This document shows, one piece after another, positions 1 to 11,882 of a stretch of 64,000 bases of DNA. Source of the DNA: Apostichopus japonicus. Lineage: Eukaryota; Echinodermata; Holothuroidea; Aspidochirotida; Stichopodidae. How positions within the stretch are numbered: position 1 is the stretch's first letter; each line of letters starts with the position of its first letter. The stretch lies in contig NC_092574.1 in the NCBI RefSeq assembly GCF_037975245.1, forward strand, positions 13,169,213 through 13,233,212, in the 5' to 3' direction. The translations under genes and the position numbers were made by a program. Under the pieces are notes generated by a model. The model did not search any database, was not told where the DNA came from, and saw only the letters and a list, made by a program, of their open reading frames with translations.

Positions 1-3000
1 TGAAAAAGGCAGTCTCATGTAGAAACAAGAAGGGAAAAAAAAGACCCTAGCATCTGTAAGGTAGTGGGTTCAAGCCTTGGCTAGTCATAGTTAAAGTGAC
101 AGATATCTCCTCCCTGACAATTACAAGGATTTTCTGAAATGATTTTCGGTATTGGTAAAGCAATTCAAAAATATTTATGCAATTTGTTTGCAGTGTATAA
201 GCAACAAACAATTTTGCTATTTTTTATTCTTTATTTTAAATTATGAGAGCAGGGTTGCATATTTCCTATGATTGGGGGGGGGGGGGTGAAATAATGGTAA
301 TATTCCAGGAAATACTGGAAAATAGTCGAGAAATGACAATACCATGAAATATTAATTATCACATCAACACAAGTAAGTTTGGTCTGAGTAAGTCTCAATA
401 ATGGCGATTGTGTAAAAAAGAAAGGAGAGTTTATTTGGTTGTAACATTTTAGATTGAAGAACTTTCCAAAGTGAAAGAAAGATTTCAACTTTTATGAATT
501 TTAAAGATCATGTCCCGATATTTCCCAATTTTTGGCTGTTGCTGTTTAAACTCAAATGGGTTCTTCTTGTTATTTCCGGACTGGTGGTTTACATCCCCAC
601 CTGGTATTTCGTGTGCAATTTCCTGCATGTGGCTCATTTAGTGATATTACTGCCTGCCAGACTGATTCAATGAATTGATAAAACCAACAACTGATTAACG
701 TCCAGTTAGTGAACAAATCTTGGAGGGTGTCAGTGACCTTGGATCGACTGAAGCTTCAACATGTGAATAAAGGTTAATAGTGAGGGGTTTTAATGCTTCA
801 TTAACCTTTCTTGGGAGTATAAGGCTTCTTTCTGGTTGGTAGGAAAATACATTGATTCAAACGATGGCCAAAATATTGCAAAAAAGAAAAGAAAAAAGGC
901 TCTCATTTGAGCCTGTTCTTAAGAATGGTCCATCTGGTGTATTGCCATCCATCTTTCTTGCTCTTGAAAACCCAAGTTGTAGAATCACTTCAAAATTGAA
1001 TCATTTTTGGGGGAGTAAATATTACAAGACTTTCTATCTTCTGGATCATGGCGATAGTCTATACAAACAGAACCTAAAAGCTTCAAAGCATCGAGATATC
1101 TCGCAAGTCACTTGGAATATTCACAAGGTGGAGTAGGTTGAAACGTACCAGCTTAACAAACCTGAAACCTAGGTTGAACCTAGCAACTCTAACTGTTAAA
1201 GTTTAGGTGGGATTGTGATCCAGTCAGATGTAATGTGCAATGTGGCAGTTGATGCAAGTATTTAGCATCTGAACAAATAGATTAAAAAGTACCGCATGCA
1301 GAAAAGAACAGGCCATTTCCTCTTAGAAGCTGGCAGATGCAATTGGTTTTGCTTATCATATATCAGGAATCTTTAGACAAGTTAACTTTATCATGGATAT
1401 GAAATACAAAGCTGCTACATAGAGAGCAGCACAAACCTGGGGATAAATTTGGTTGGGGAAAGGGGTGGAACGGAAGGAACCAAACTTGCCCATATACCCG
1501 AGAATATGCTTAAATACAAAGGCTAAGATAAGTTGTGTGGGGGGGGGGGTGGTTGAGGGCAAATATGATTTTGACATTAGTGCAATTGACATTTCTCACA
1601 CTAGTACCTACAAAACTGCTTTACACTTTCATTTAGTACATATAACTTGAAAAAGTAACGTATACCGAAATACCCAGCATGCATGTTTTCAACAATGGGT
1701 CCAATATTTTCCAAAATCCTATGATTTCATACTTAATGAAGAAAGATGTGCAAATATGAAGTAATTTCACAACTTTCAATCACCTCGTCATTATACAGAT
1801 GAAAATTCCCAAATCATGTACTTACCAGTTTAGACCCTTAAAAGTTTGATGTTTAGAGGTTAAGGGTGTCTGTAAGCTTAGAATTAACAGTGTTACGCTG
1901 GCAGTTTCTTTAATAAGTTATAACGATTACCTTGGACCAGAGTGCAAATGCACACATATTGGTCCCGTGTTGAAACAGAATATAAAGAACAGAAAATTTT
2001 GTAGAATATTTATGACAGTATGCTGTGAATCTTGCCGATGGGAGGATTACCTATAAATGTTGTCTGCCGCACACACAGCAACATAAGGGCGTATAAATCA
2101 ATCAGTGAATTTCCACCGTCTGGGTACGAATCTAAAGAAAAACAGCTTGTGCATATGTGCACATGGCTGTTCTGTTCCGATTGAACATGATTTGAAATGA
2201 AACCTTTAACACCATCCAACATCACCGACCAAAGTTAAAACACGATATAACAATTGAAAAACCGTTATTACTCACACACAAATAGGTGTCAATCAATTTC
2301 TGTTTTAACCTTGAATTCTGCATGAGTTAGGAATTATCACCAAAGGGGCGATTACCACTATATATATTGTAGCCTTTATCATCTCTACAGCTATACTTAC
2401 AATGTATCATACCTTACGCCTATACACCTCTAACAATACCTCGCTACTGTTGGCAGCTAACTAGATAACATGTGTCACTATAGCCTAGCTTGTGTATAAA
2501 TTTCATTTATTCATCTTGACTAGTTGACTCAATAATATACAGGCTGTTTGTCAGTTACTTCTTAACAGAGTCAATGAAAAATTGTCATTGACTACACACC
2601 CTTATAAAGGTACTTATATATACACTACACATTATACTCAGCTCCTTGCATGATCCACACTTTTAATTTTTTTTTTCTTCCATAATCTGAAAACAATGTA
2701 TATATAGATGCAGTTGCCTTCATTCCTCTCTGCAAAAGTACAAAATTTCATAAAAGGCAAAACTAATAATGAGTATGAAAATGATTGTTTAACTCACCAG
2801 ATTGCTAAACAGCTGCTGCAGCCTGCTCTGTATATCATTATTTCCACAACCACCGATCACAGACTCGTCCAGACGAGGCACGTACTAGCTACTACGTAAA
2901 GTCTCCACAAGCATTATACTATGTTACGAGATGCGAATTAGACCTCACACACGGACGGCGGGAGAGATGAGAAAATTGTGTTTCCCTTCTGTGCCATCAG

Positions 3001-4612
3001 ACTCTGATCTGTCCATGCTCACAGAGAAGTAGTGGAGAAAGAGAGAAAGAGATGGGCAACTTTATTCATCTCTCGTAAATCAGATGCACTGCGTGCTATA
3101 AACTATACGGCTAGTTTCCACATAACTCTTTGAAAGAACAAAGACGGCATATAGATGTTAGCTTCTAAAAGATCAGCTAGAATTCTCTTGGAGAGTCTAT
3201 AAACAAATTATAACAGTTAGAAAACAATTTCTTCATATACAGATAGTAATTAAAGATGAAGGATAGATACAACTGTGATGATCGAACTGTGAGTGTTTTT
3301 AGGTGAGCTTTAATAGAGAGTAGTCACTTCAGTAAACAAAGGCTCAGTTGATTAATTTTGCAATGTAAAATAATAACAGGTTGAATGTGTCAGCCCAAAT
3401 TGAGTGGAGAGAAGAACACAAATTTTTAAACCTACAAGCAATTGTTCTATGATTAATTTTTTACTTCTTGTTACTGTTGTGGCGGAGAGGGTGACAATGT
3501 AGTGGAAGGGGTGGCATGAACTAGGTGAAAGAAATGGAGGGAAATAGACCAGTCTGGGGGGTGGCAACTTGTGGCAATTATGATGTAACATACAAGTTTA
3601 TCATACATGCAAAATACATATATTTCGCTATAGATCTGTGGTATGACATGCTCATCTGGCTGAAGAACCAAAGCAGACTATATGGTAGAAAATCCAAACC
3701 CTTTTTTAATTTGAAATACCAGTCTGGAGATGGAGAGTATAGGTGTGAAAGAGGCAGCATGTTCTCCTCTCCTAAGCCCTTCAGATTAATTGACTATTGG
3801 TTCAATATCATTTCTCATTACAGGAAGACAACAATGCATCATAGATGTGTCAAACTTGCAACCTTTGTTTTACTCGAAGTTGGTTCGGTTGATTATCTTA
3901 CTGAGCTAATATCACTTTGCTGATATATTGTCTTTGAAATTAAGGCTGGGAAACCTGTATCATGCACTGCATCTGGTGGGTTAGACAGGAAATCTACTTT
4001 TTCAAAATAATCTGAGACAAATTTGCACACCAAAATATCAACTTTTTTAGGTCTTTGTATTGATCTCTTACCAACAGGAGAGAGATAAATGGCTAACTTC
4101 TTTGTCCTATGGTATCAACCCTCCAGAGTGTGGAGGAAGTTTTGAAGTATTAAAGTCAATTTACTACACAGTTTACCTCAGTAGTTGTAAAGTTGGGCTA
4201 GGAGCTGAATACAGTCATACCTTCACATAAATTTGTAGATATTCATCGATATAAATTCTTCATAAAGTTTTGGTCCTCACCAGTACCTTCTGTCATCTGC
4301 AACATACCTGCATAAAATGAAATTCTATGAAAGTAAGTATGAACGAGGTTAAAACAGAGATTCCAGTTGGTACATTAGAATTTCAAAACTAAATCAATTT
4401 TAAGAACATTTCATATGCTTGTATCATTTGCTATTGTAAGGCTTATTTTAGGTAGTTCGGGAACGGTAAGCCCGGCCTTACACTGATACCGTAGAACCGA
4501 GCGTGAAACGTGAAATAATCAGGAAAAGCGGGTACTGCATAATATATGTCTTCTTTTATTGATTCAGGATAAAACTGTAACTTGTAACTTTAGATAATTA
4601 AAATGTAAAGAG
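1..4612. other. Intergenic, no gene recognised
   Basis: AT-rich DNA with G runs at 276-286 and 1540-1550. The 94-codon open frame at 852-1136 and others are short, lack domain features and have no supporting splice context. A B-box-like GGGTTCAAGCC near 68 is isolated. Confidence 0.6.
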
Positions 4613-4676
4613 CCCGAAGTCTACAGACGTAAATATAAATTACGGAGCCTACTGTTCTACGTCTGTAGACTTCGGG
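4613..4676. repeat. Perfect 19-bp inverted repeat (hairpin)
   Basis: CCCGAAGTCTACAGACGTA at 4613-4631 pairs fully with 4658-4676 across a 26-nt loop. There is no flanking duplication or U tract that would identify it. Confidence 0.9.
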
Positions 4677-4828
4677 AGATAAACTTCAACTCCTCGATAA
4701 ATCTTTAAGAAACACTTAAACCCCTGATTCCAAAATAACAAATTAAGACGCGTTGCACAGGGCACACGCTCTGCCCTGCTTGAACCCGATTGGTGTAAAC
4801 TTTTAACTCACCCCTTACCAAACTCTTG

Positions 4829-4887
4829 ATTGGTTGAGTGCCAACCTGATATGCAGATGAGCATATGCAAATGGGCACTCAACCAAT
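4829..4887. repeat. 14-bp inverted repeat around an octamer motif
   Basis: ATTGGTTGAGTGCC (4829-4842) is inverted at 4874-4887, giving two facing CCAAT-type boxes. Between them lies ATGCAAAT, an octamer (POU-factor) motif. No gene start is visible next to it. Confidence 0.7.
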
Positions 4888-4921
4888 TTGAACCAGTTTG
4901 GCTGTCTTCCAACCCCGAATC

Positions 4922-4990
4922 ATTTAAAACAATTTAAAATAACTAGAATACGCTTCACAATAACAATAACTAGAATACGCTTCACAATGT
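4922..4990. repeat. Short direct duplication AATAACTAGAATACGCTTCACAA
   Basis: TAGAATACGCTTCACAAT occurs twice, 30 nt apart, next to AATAAC units. This is a small tandem duplication. Confidence 0.8.
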
Positions 4991-6178
4991 CAATTAACAT
5001 GGGGATTTACATCACCATTGTGTCCCTTGTGTTTCATAAGTCAAAGCAAGCTTACCTGAAGTCACAACCAATGGTGATAAGGCTACGTGTTGTTCAACAT
5101 TTTGGTAGGTCATTACATTTTATCGACACCCATAGGCCTAGCAAAAACCCCTCACTATCCCAAGCTCCTTCTTCACCCCTGGCGAGGCAATGGTACTGAA
5201 CGTCTGTAGCCTATTGGCTTTGTGTGGATGTGTGTGTCTAACTGTACAGACCCATGGGTAGGCTAGTAACGTGAAATAACATGCCTATAACGTTAGCAAC
5301 GTTAGAGTACGTTAGTTGACAAACATTCTTTCGGAGTTCTCTAAAGAATGCCACACTGCAAGGAAATGCTGGGTATACATGTCCACAACAAGAATGAATA
5401 TCACACAGGCAGTAAGTGAGGCTAACCTACCACTTACGCTCATAAGAAAATGTGCGACAAAGACCTAGCCCTAATGACTACGCCTTTCGGTGGACACTCA
5501 ATTAGGGATTTCGGTCATTGTGAAATTATATCAAAATCCTCAGGTTTTGGAAAGCCTGTTCATCCCATCTTAGACTGTAACATTACCTTACACCTTTCTT
5601 CCTTCCCACTCTCTGATCTAAGCTAAAAAACGTTTGATGCCTGGTTGTCCGTTATGTTACTGGTCAGTTGTTGAGTTGCCTTTTCCTCATTCAAAGTTCA
5701 CCTACGACTCCACGTTGGGGATCGGGAAGGGGTCGGAGTTGACCAGTCAATCATCAGCACGTTGAAAATCGAAAGACGTTTTGGCCGAGGACACATTTCA
5801 GTACTACAAATAAATACAAATCAACGATGATGATAGGATTCATGTTTCCGTCATTTATTCCGTCTGGGGGAAGTCAAAGATATTTGTCTAAGGTGGAATA
5901 TCTTTTGGGAAGTTGGGGCAGTGTATTATTTTAACACGTACATAATACTAACTGGGTGCGCATTAGTTGCCCAAATTAAGCGTGCGCATGAAAACCACAA
6001 CTTGATCCCTCTCAATCCCGATCCCCTCACATCGAGATTGGGTAAATCTTTGGTTGCCCAGTCAAGAATTACGTTGATCACGGGGGACATTATTCTGAGA
6101 TGCCTTTCACGCTCGGCGATTAGGCTCTTTAAATTTGCGACATATTTTAACATTGTTATTATCATATTAATACTGTGG
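4991..6178. other. Intergenic, nothing recognised
   Basis: Short open frames on both strands show no domain features. Several ACGTTAG words occur near 5290-5320. Confidence 0.55.
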
Positions 6179-6184
6179 TTTATA

Positions 6185-6864
6185 CCAACGAGGTAAATGA
6201 ATCTGGAGGATTCATGTCAATTGGGTGCGCGCGTACCATGCATGGAGGGTCATGTGATGTGTTCCAGGGTGGTACCAAACTGATATTTCTCTGTAGCAGT
6301 TCAAGAACAGTGTTAGTGACTTCGTCAAAGATTTGCACCAAGACGGATCGGACATGGGAACTAACGGCGTAAGAAGGTACTGGTACTTCAGGACTACGAA
6401 ATAGTGCTAATATGCTAACGTTCAACCTTATTCTCTTGAATGAAGGCAGGCCTTCTACATAATAGATCTTACTTATTAATACAGCTCTAGGGGCAAGCTT
6501 TGTCGCATATGGCCTAACGTTAATACTACTTGCTATAAGTGAATGTAGAAATGGGAAATGTGGGGAAATGTTTAGTTCAGTGCAACCACTGAATTCTCCA
6601 TGGAACAGAACCTAATGCTGCTCGACGGGAATATAGCTATCACGTTAGGCTACAGGCACGGTTATTGCTAGGTAACGGGTGTCGTCTGCTGCTCTTAGCA
6701 CGCAAACACATTTACGTACTAGTTGGGTGAAATCATCATGCGTAATAGGGAGAGTAGTATATTAGTACCACCCTGGAACACATCACATGACCCTCCATAC
6801 ATGGTACGCGCGTACGCTCGTATTTACTGTGTGATAGTTTCTCCAGATTCATTTACCTCGTTGG
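6185..6864. mobile_element. 680-bp inverted-repeat element (MITE) with TTTATA flanks
   Basis: The left end CCAACGAGGTAAATGAATC is repeated inverted at the right end. After a divergent spacer the arms match again through GCGCGTACCATG, GGAGGGTCATGTGATGTG and TTCCAGGGTGGTAC, so each arm is about 100-115 nt. TTTATA occurs directly outside both ends (6179-6184, 6865-6870). No coding capacity is seen and the superfamily is not certain. Confidence 0.8.
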
Positions 6865-7007
6865 TTTATACGGGACATGGAGGAATCAAAATATATTGGC
6901 GCATGATTGGGCTGTACTGGTCTATAAGAGAGATAGATATATCTATTTATATATCATTGAAATCGTAATGAGTTGGAAAATCCAGAACAGTGCAAACACT
7001 TCCAGCC

Positions 7008-7062
7008 TCCACCGGGATTCGAACACAAGCCTCCCGCTTAAAATGCGGACACGCTAATATAA
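7008..7062 (-). repeat. tRNA-like fragment (B box, anticodon-like stem)
   Basis: On the minus strand a TCCGC/GCGGG stem closes a 7-nt loop ATTTTAA, followed by GTTCGAATCCCGG. The D arm and a proper acceptor stem are missing and the T stem is imperfect, so this is a pseudogene or SINE piece, not a working tRNA. Confidence 0.4.
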
Positions 7063-7162
7063 CACAATTTTATTGGATGACACAAAGGTTTCTATCATAA
7101 AACAAATTCCTCTGTTTTTAAGGTGCTCCATCAGGGGGTGGGAACAGGAGGGTAGCCAAGGG

Positions 7163-8229
7163 CAGTGGCGGCGGAACCGGGGGGGCTTGGGGGGCTCAGC
7201 CCCCCCAATGAAAAAGTTGAGGGGGCAAATGCATGATAAGCCCCCCCCCAATATTTACCAAGGCTCCGAAACGTGCATCTGCCCTTTTTTCAATGCATAC
7301 TTGTCGATCTGTCCGATGCACACGTATACTATATATATAGGTGTAATAATTTTAGTAATTGCTGGGGGACCCTCGGCCCGTCCCCTGGCTATAGACCACA
7401 TTGTCACCCCAACCGCGTCTTCACGCCTCGTGTAAAGTGGAAGCAGTGAGTGTGAGTACCGGTAAGCGTAACACAACTTCGTCTTAGGCCAATGACTTGC
7501 CTCATTTCAGCCAGTTCTCCAACATCCCCTTACTTAGTGGCGGAGCGTCCATATATACAGTCAGGGGCGGATGCCCCCCGACCCCTGACGGACTCAAATG
7601 GACTGCTGGCGCCCTTTTCAGCTTTTCACTACTTTTTACTTATTCGCGATTATTGACTATTTTATTGCGCGCTCATATACCTATTGACATTTGTCATATT
7701 CTGTTGGTGTAATTTTTCGACAAAATGGCGACGACACCTTTTTATTCTCCGTTAATCTGCAAATTAGCAAGGCCCGGAAAGGGTCATTTCCTGCAATCTA
7801 GGGAGTATCTTTTCTCAAAAATTTTCTGTACGCTCCGCGCCAACTTGTGGTGGCGCTCCGCTTAGATAGTGTCAAAAGCGCCCCTACAGACCATTCTTGC
7901 CCCCCCTGACCTATACCCCTAGCTCCGCCACTGCCCTTACTACACTCAAAAACGTCTTTGCGAGTACACTACGAGGAATAGCTACTCTCTTAAAACACCA
8001 TCGAACATACAATTACAATGTTTTTACAGACTTTTAGGTGCAATCTGAGAAATTGCATTAAACAGGTATTCGCAGCATTAAACACTCGGGAAGTGCCGTT
8101 TCCGGCCATCTGGGGGTTTGAAAAAACCCAAAATTTTCTTGTACGCTCCGCGCCAACCGATGGTGGCACTCCGCTTAGATAGTCTCCACACATTAGCCCC
8201 CCAATAATTTTTCCGTTCCGCCGCGCCTG
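7163..8229. mobile_element. Nested hAT-like element, level 3
   Basis: The target duplication GCCAAGGG is at 7155-7162 and 8230-8237. Ends are CAGTGGCGGCGGAAC on the left and GTTCCGCCGCGCCTG on the right, inverted with one mismatch near the tip. It contains GC-rich runs and no transposase frame. Confidence 0.85.
7535..7933. mobile_element. Nested hAT-like element, level 4 (innermost, 399 bp)
   Basis: The target duplication CCCTTACT is at 7527-7534 and 7934-7941. Ends are TAGTGGCGGAGC and GCTCCGCCACTG (inverted, first base altered). The interior carries the same CGCTCCGCGCCAAC and GGTGGCGCTCCGCTTAGAT block as levels 2 and 3. Confidence 0.85.
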
Positions 8230-8933
8230 GCCAAGGGGGGGCGAAGGGGGCAGGCGCCCTCCCCCTTGAGCATATTTTTTTTTTAATGTTTTTTATGATA
8301 TCGCTAGTAATTTCAAAAGAAAGAATGCTAAGATGCAACTTACAAGGCCTGGGAAGTGCCATTTCCAGCGATCTGGGAGACATTTTCAGCCAAAATTTTC
8401 TTGTACGCTTCGCGCCAAACATGGTGGCGCTACGCTTAGATAGTGTGCAGAGCCGTATATACGGCTCTGATAGTGTGCAATACCGTATCAACGGCTCTGA
8501 TAGTTTGCCTACATTTTCGCCCCTCCCTTGGCAAATTCCTGGCTACGCGCCTGGGTGGGAACCGTGGGTGGGGGGCACATGCCCCACTTTTTTTCCAAAA
8601 TGGCAAATGTGCCCTACTGGCAAATAAAATGTGCCCCTTTGATGAAGAACTGTCTTTTGGATATCTTAAGCCTTTGTTAATTTTAATTATTTATTTTTAG
8701 TCTGTACATGCTATTTTTAAAATGGCATCCCCTATCTGTTTGTAGCACCGTTAACAATAAACAATCTCAATCAATATTATCGATAGCATACTAACACATC
8801 ATACATATTGAAGTGATATGGCCAGTGTGTATGGGTGTATAGCATAACAAGTGGTAGTTGTGGAATGGGAAAGTGCCCCTCTGATGTTGTCCCCCCCCAT
8901 TTTTTGGAAGCTTCCCACCCCCCTGTGCTCCAT

Positions 8934-10401
8934 AGATACAAATATGGATATAAATTAATGTTCCAAGAGCTATATCATATGTAATAACATATTTAGAGTA
9001 ATAAAATGATGAGAATAGATTTGATTTAGGTTGGTTGTGAAATATATTTGATTTCTTGATGCTACCTTAACAGAGCAGAATACATGTAAAGTACAGGCAT
9101 ATTAGTCAATAAATCTCCACCTTTTTTTTTAATTTCTTTCAAAGCTCTCCTGAAAAAATCATGCAAGCAATGTAATTTTCGATGTATATTTCATAAGAAA
9201 TCAAAGTAGAAGATTCTTAGCCACGGAGTTCAACTTTGTGGTTCGATTCACCTTGTAAAGTACTCTGTATCATCTTAATTTGCCAGCAAAAAGATATAGA
9301 AACCAGAAAATACTTTATGACAAAACTATAAAGGCTTTGCAGAGAGAAAAATGTCTGTCTATAATCATTAATCATGAAAATATTAATTTTTAACTGAATC
9401 TCATGTTTTTTTTATTCCAATGTGTTTACAGGATACCTGTTTTTACAACAAGTGGGTGTGCGAGTGGGGAGGGGTGTATGGAGGGAAGCATATTTGGGTG
9501 TGAATACAAGAAATGTTCACCACATATTAGTACCAGTACAAACATTTAAACTTTCCTGCTGAATGTTATGGAAATGTGTGGAAGGATTCTGAAGGAAAAA
9601 ACATTAATTTTAACAGTGCACAGTTATTAATTTAGATATAAGCAGAAGCAAACTTTCCTAAGAACCAAAAAAGAAAAAGGCAAATCCTTTCTTATTTGAA
9701 CATTCCCACAAAATGCTGATTGCCAAAGAGTTTCTTGTGAAACTTTCTCGTAATCTTCAAGTACTTAAGTCAGCAAAAGTTATACTTCTGTAAAAGATTG
9801 TCTCATACATTCCACCTCTCTTCACCTCCCCTTTCCCCAAGTGCAATTAGTAACCCCACATGACTCATTCCTATTAGTATTATCATTATTCATAATTAGT
9901 CGTCACTGCATTTAAATCTAAGTTCCCACTTTGAAATAAATTAAATGAAATCTACATGAAATGGTATTCTATATGTGACATTTCTCCTTTAAGTACTTTA
10001 GATAAATACAGAGTCTTGACCATCACATTTTCTTGCATAGAAACACTCACAACACATTAGTAGTACTCCTCAGAAATAAGGAAAAAGGTTTGGTTATTGA
10101 TCTGTAACTATAATACAAACATGCAACTTATAACCATAAAGGTAGTCCCAGTTAGTAAATTATACAGTTAAATACAGTGCAAAGAAAAAACAAACAACAA
10201 CCCAAGATTAACATGAAGGATTAAAAGATGAAATCCACAACAATCTGGTACTACCAGTAGTTAGGACTCCACGTCAGTAAATTTCAAAGTTTGTCAATCA
10301 TTTCCCCATAGAGATAATACGGTGATAATTCCTTGCGTCGGGACCATCACCCGTAGTGACTTTACATGATTCAAATCCACCATAAAATGTAATGACTTGT
10401 T
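8934..10401. other. Intergenic, nothing recognised
   Basis: AT-rich sequence without long open frames or repeat structure that I could identify. Confidence 0.55.
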
Positions 10402-10409
10402 ACAAGGGG

Positions 10410-11001
10410 CATAGGCGTAGGAGCCTAATTTGATTTGGGGGGTCTGTAACGACTTGCCCGAAAAATATAACCAAATATTTGCGCGCTCCGCGTGCGCTCA
10501 ACATCTTAATGTGCATATCATATAGGCATTCTTCGGTTATTACATCACACGCAAATAACCGATAAATGCCTATGCATATTAAGATGTTGAACGCGCACGG
10601 AGCGCGCGGAAAATTTTGGTTATATTTTCCGTGTTATTACCCTTCCATATTGGTTATAATTGTTGGGGAAGTCGTTACAATAATAACGATAATAATAATA
10701 TTAGTTTAACCGTTGAAAAACACATTGCAAATTATTATTCTTTCAGTAGGTGCCCAAAAAATTCTCAGCATAGTGCCCGAATTTTCACCAAAAAAATTGA
10801 AAAACACACTGCAGATTTTTCTTCTTTCAGTAGTTGCCTGAAAAATTCTCAGCATATTGCCCGAATTTTCACCCAAAAAATTGAAAAACACATTGCAAAT
10901 TATTCTGCTTTCAGTAGGAGCCCGAAAAATTCTCAGCATATTGCCCGAATTTTCACCAACATTTTTGGTTGGGGGCTGCAGCCCCCCCTCCTACGCCTAT
11001 G
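10410..11001. mobile_element. 592-bp hAT-like fold-back element
   Basis: CATAGGCGTAGGAG at the left end and its complement at the right end are bordered by the 8-bp duplication ACAAGGGG (10402-10409, 11002-11009). Inside are a long imperfect inverted repeat (about 10449-10541 against 10552-10680) and an 84-bp repeat in three copies. There is no transposase; short frames in it are repeat artefacts. Confidence 0.85.
10715..10966. repeat. 84-bp tandem repeat, three copies, inside the hAT-like element
   Basis: Copies start at 10715, 10799 and 10883 with GAAAAACACA(T/C)TGCA and contain TCTCAGCATA and GAATTTTCACC. Since 84 is divisible by three, the frame stays open through the array by chance. 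Confidence 0.9.
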
Positions 11002-11789
11002 ACAAGGGGTGAGTAGTACTCACACTACACTGTTATCAACGTACTTGTGTAAGATATGTGATATGTGACATGTGATATGTACACATGACGGGATAAACCC
11101 CACAATCTAGCTAAACAGATCTACTAGTTTTTAGTACAACCGCATTGTTGCTCCAACCAATTGAAATCTTTAACCACTGGATCCTAGGATACAGCTGTAC
11201 CCAAAACATTTGTTTCAAAAAGTGATTATCTACCAACTAAACTTTTTTGTTTGAATTCAGAGAACGTTTTTGAACGAGTTAGTTGAATGTATAGAGAAAA
11301 TGGATTACCATTACGAATAATGGCTGGATTGAGGAGCTGAATTCCAGCATCATCCATCCATTCATCCTTAAAGCAATATTCCAGATATTGGAGACATTTT
11401 AATAAAGTTAATATCTGGAAAACTGGGATATCTATGAAATCATTACTTAGCAATCAAAATTATCCCTCTCTATTGGACCATGGCAACATGTCAAAACTAA
11501 AAGTTATCCTTTCAGATTTGGTCAGTCTCAAAGCAAAAGTACCTTAAAAGTTATCCTTCTTGAAGTCTACATATCAATTCTTAAATGTAAGGGCAACATC
11601 CCAAATCTAACTCTGAAGAATTCAATTTCAGCATAGACTCGTCTAGACCAGTATGTTGTTATGGAAAAAGTAAACTGATGAGGAAGCCTCTCATCACATT
11701 TTAATTACAAAGCCTCTCCATAGATGAAGTAATGCTTCCTGCATAAATTATGGTAAATTTGTTGTTATGCCTAGTTTATTTACTGAAAT

Positions 11790-11882
11790 CCCATATTTAT
11801 ATATATGTTTATATATATATTTATATATATATATATATATATCCATCTATATATATATCTAAATATATATATACATATATCT
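11790..11882. repeat. TA-rich microsatellite
   Basis: An imperfect TATATA array is broken by TTT and CATC interruptions. Confidence 0.9.

Larger units (their letters stand above)
7145..8553. mobile_element. Nested hAT-like element, level 2
   Basis: It is inserted in the left terminal repeat of level 1. The target duplication GGTGGGAA is at 7137-7144 and 8554-8561. Ends are CAGGAGGGTAGCC (left) and, inverted on the right, CAGGCGCGTAGCC. The right part holds a 22-nt palindrome (8448-8469) and the TACGCTTCGCGCCAA core shared with related elements. Confidence 0.82.
7132..8925. mobile_element. Outermost of four nested hAT-like elements (level 1)
   Basis: Ends are CAGGGGGTGGGAA on the left and its inverted equivalent TTCCCACCCCCCTG on the right. 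They are flanked by the 8-bp direct repeat TGCTCCAT (7124-7131 and 8926-8933). An 8-bp duplication and CA..TG ends with a GTGG core are the hAT signature. No transposase is visible, so it is non-autonomous. Without its insertions it would be only a few hundred bp. Confidence 0.85.

Noticed and set aside
852-1136. 94-codon open frame on the plus strand
   Set aside because: No recognisable domain, AT-rich composition, no neighbouring exons with fitting phases; length is compatible with chance.
3525-3923. 132-codon frame on the plus strand
   Set aside because: Overlapped by other frames, no domain signature, no coding-like composition, no matching splice context.
10616-11002. 128-codon frame with an internal 28-residue repeat
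   Set aside because: It is the translation of an 84-bp tandem repeat inside a transposable element bounded by its own target duplication.
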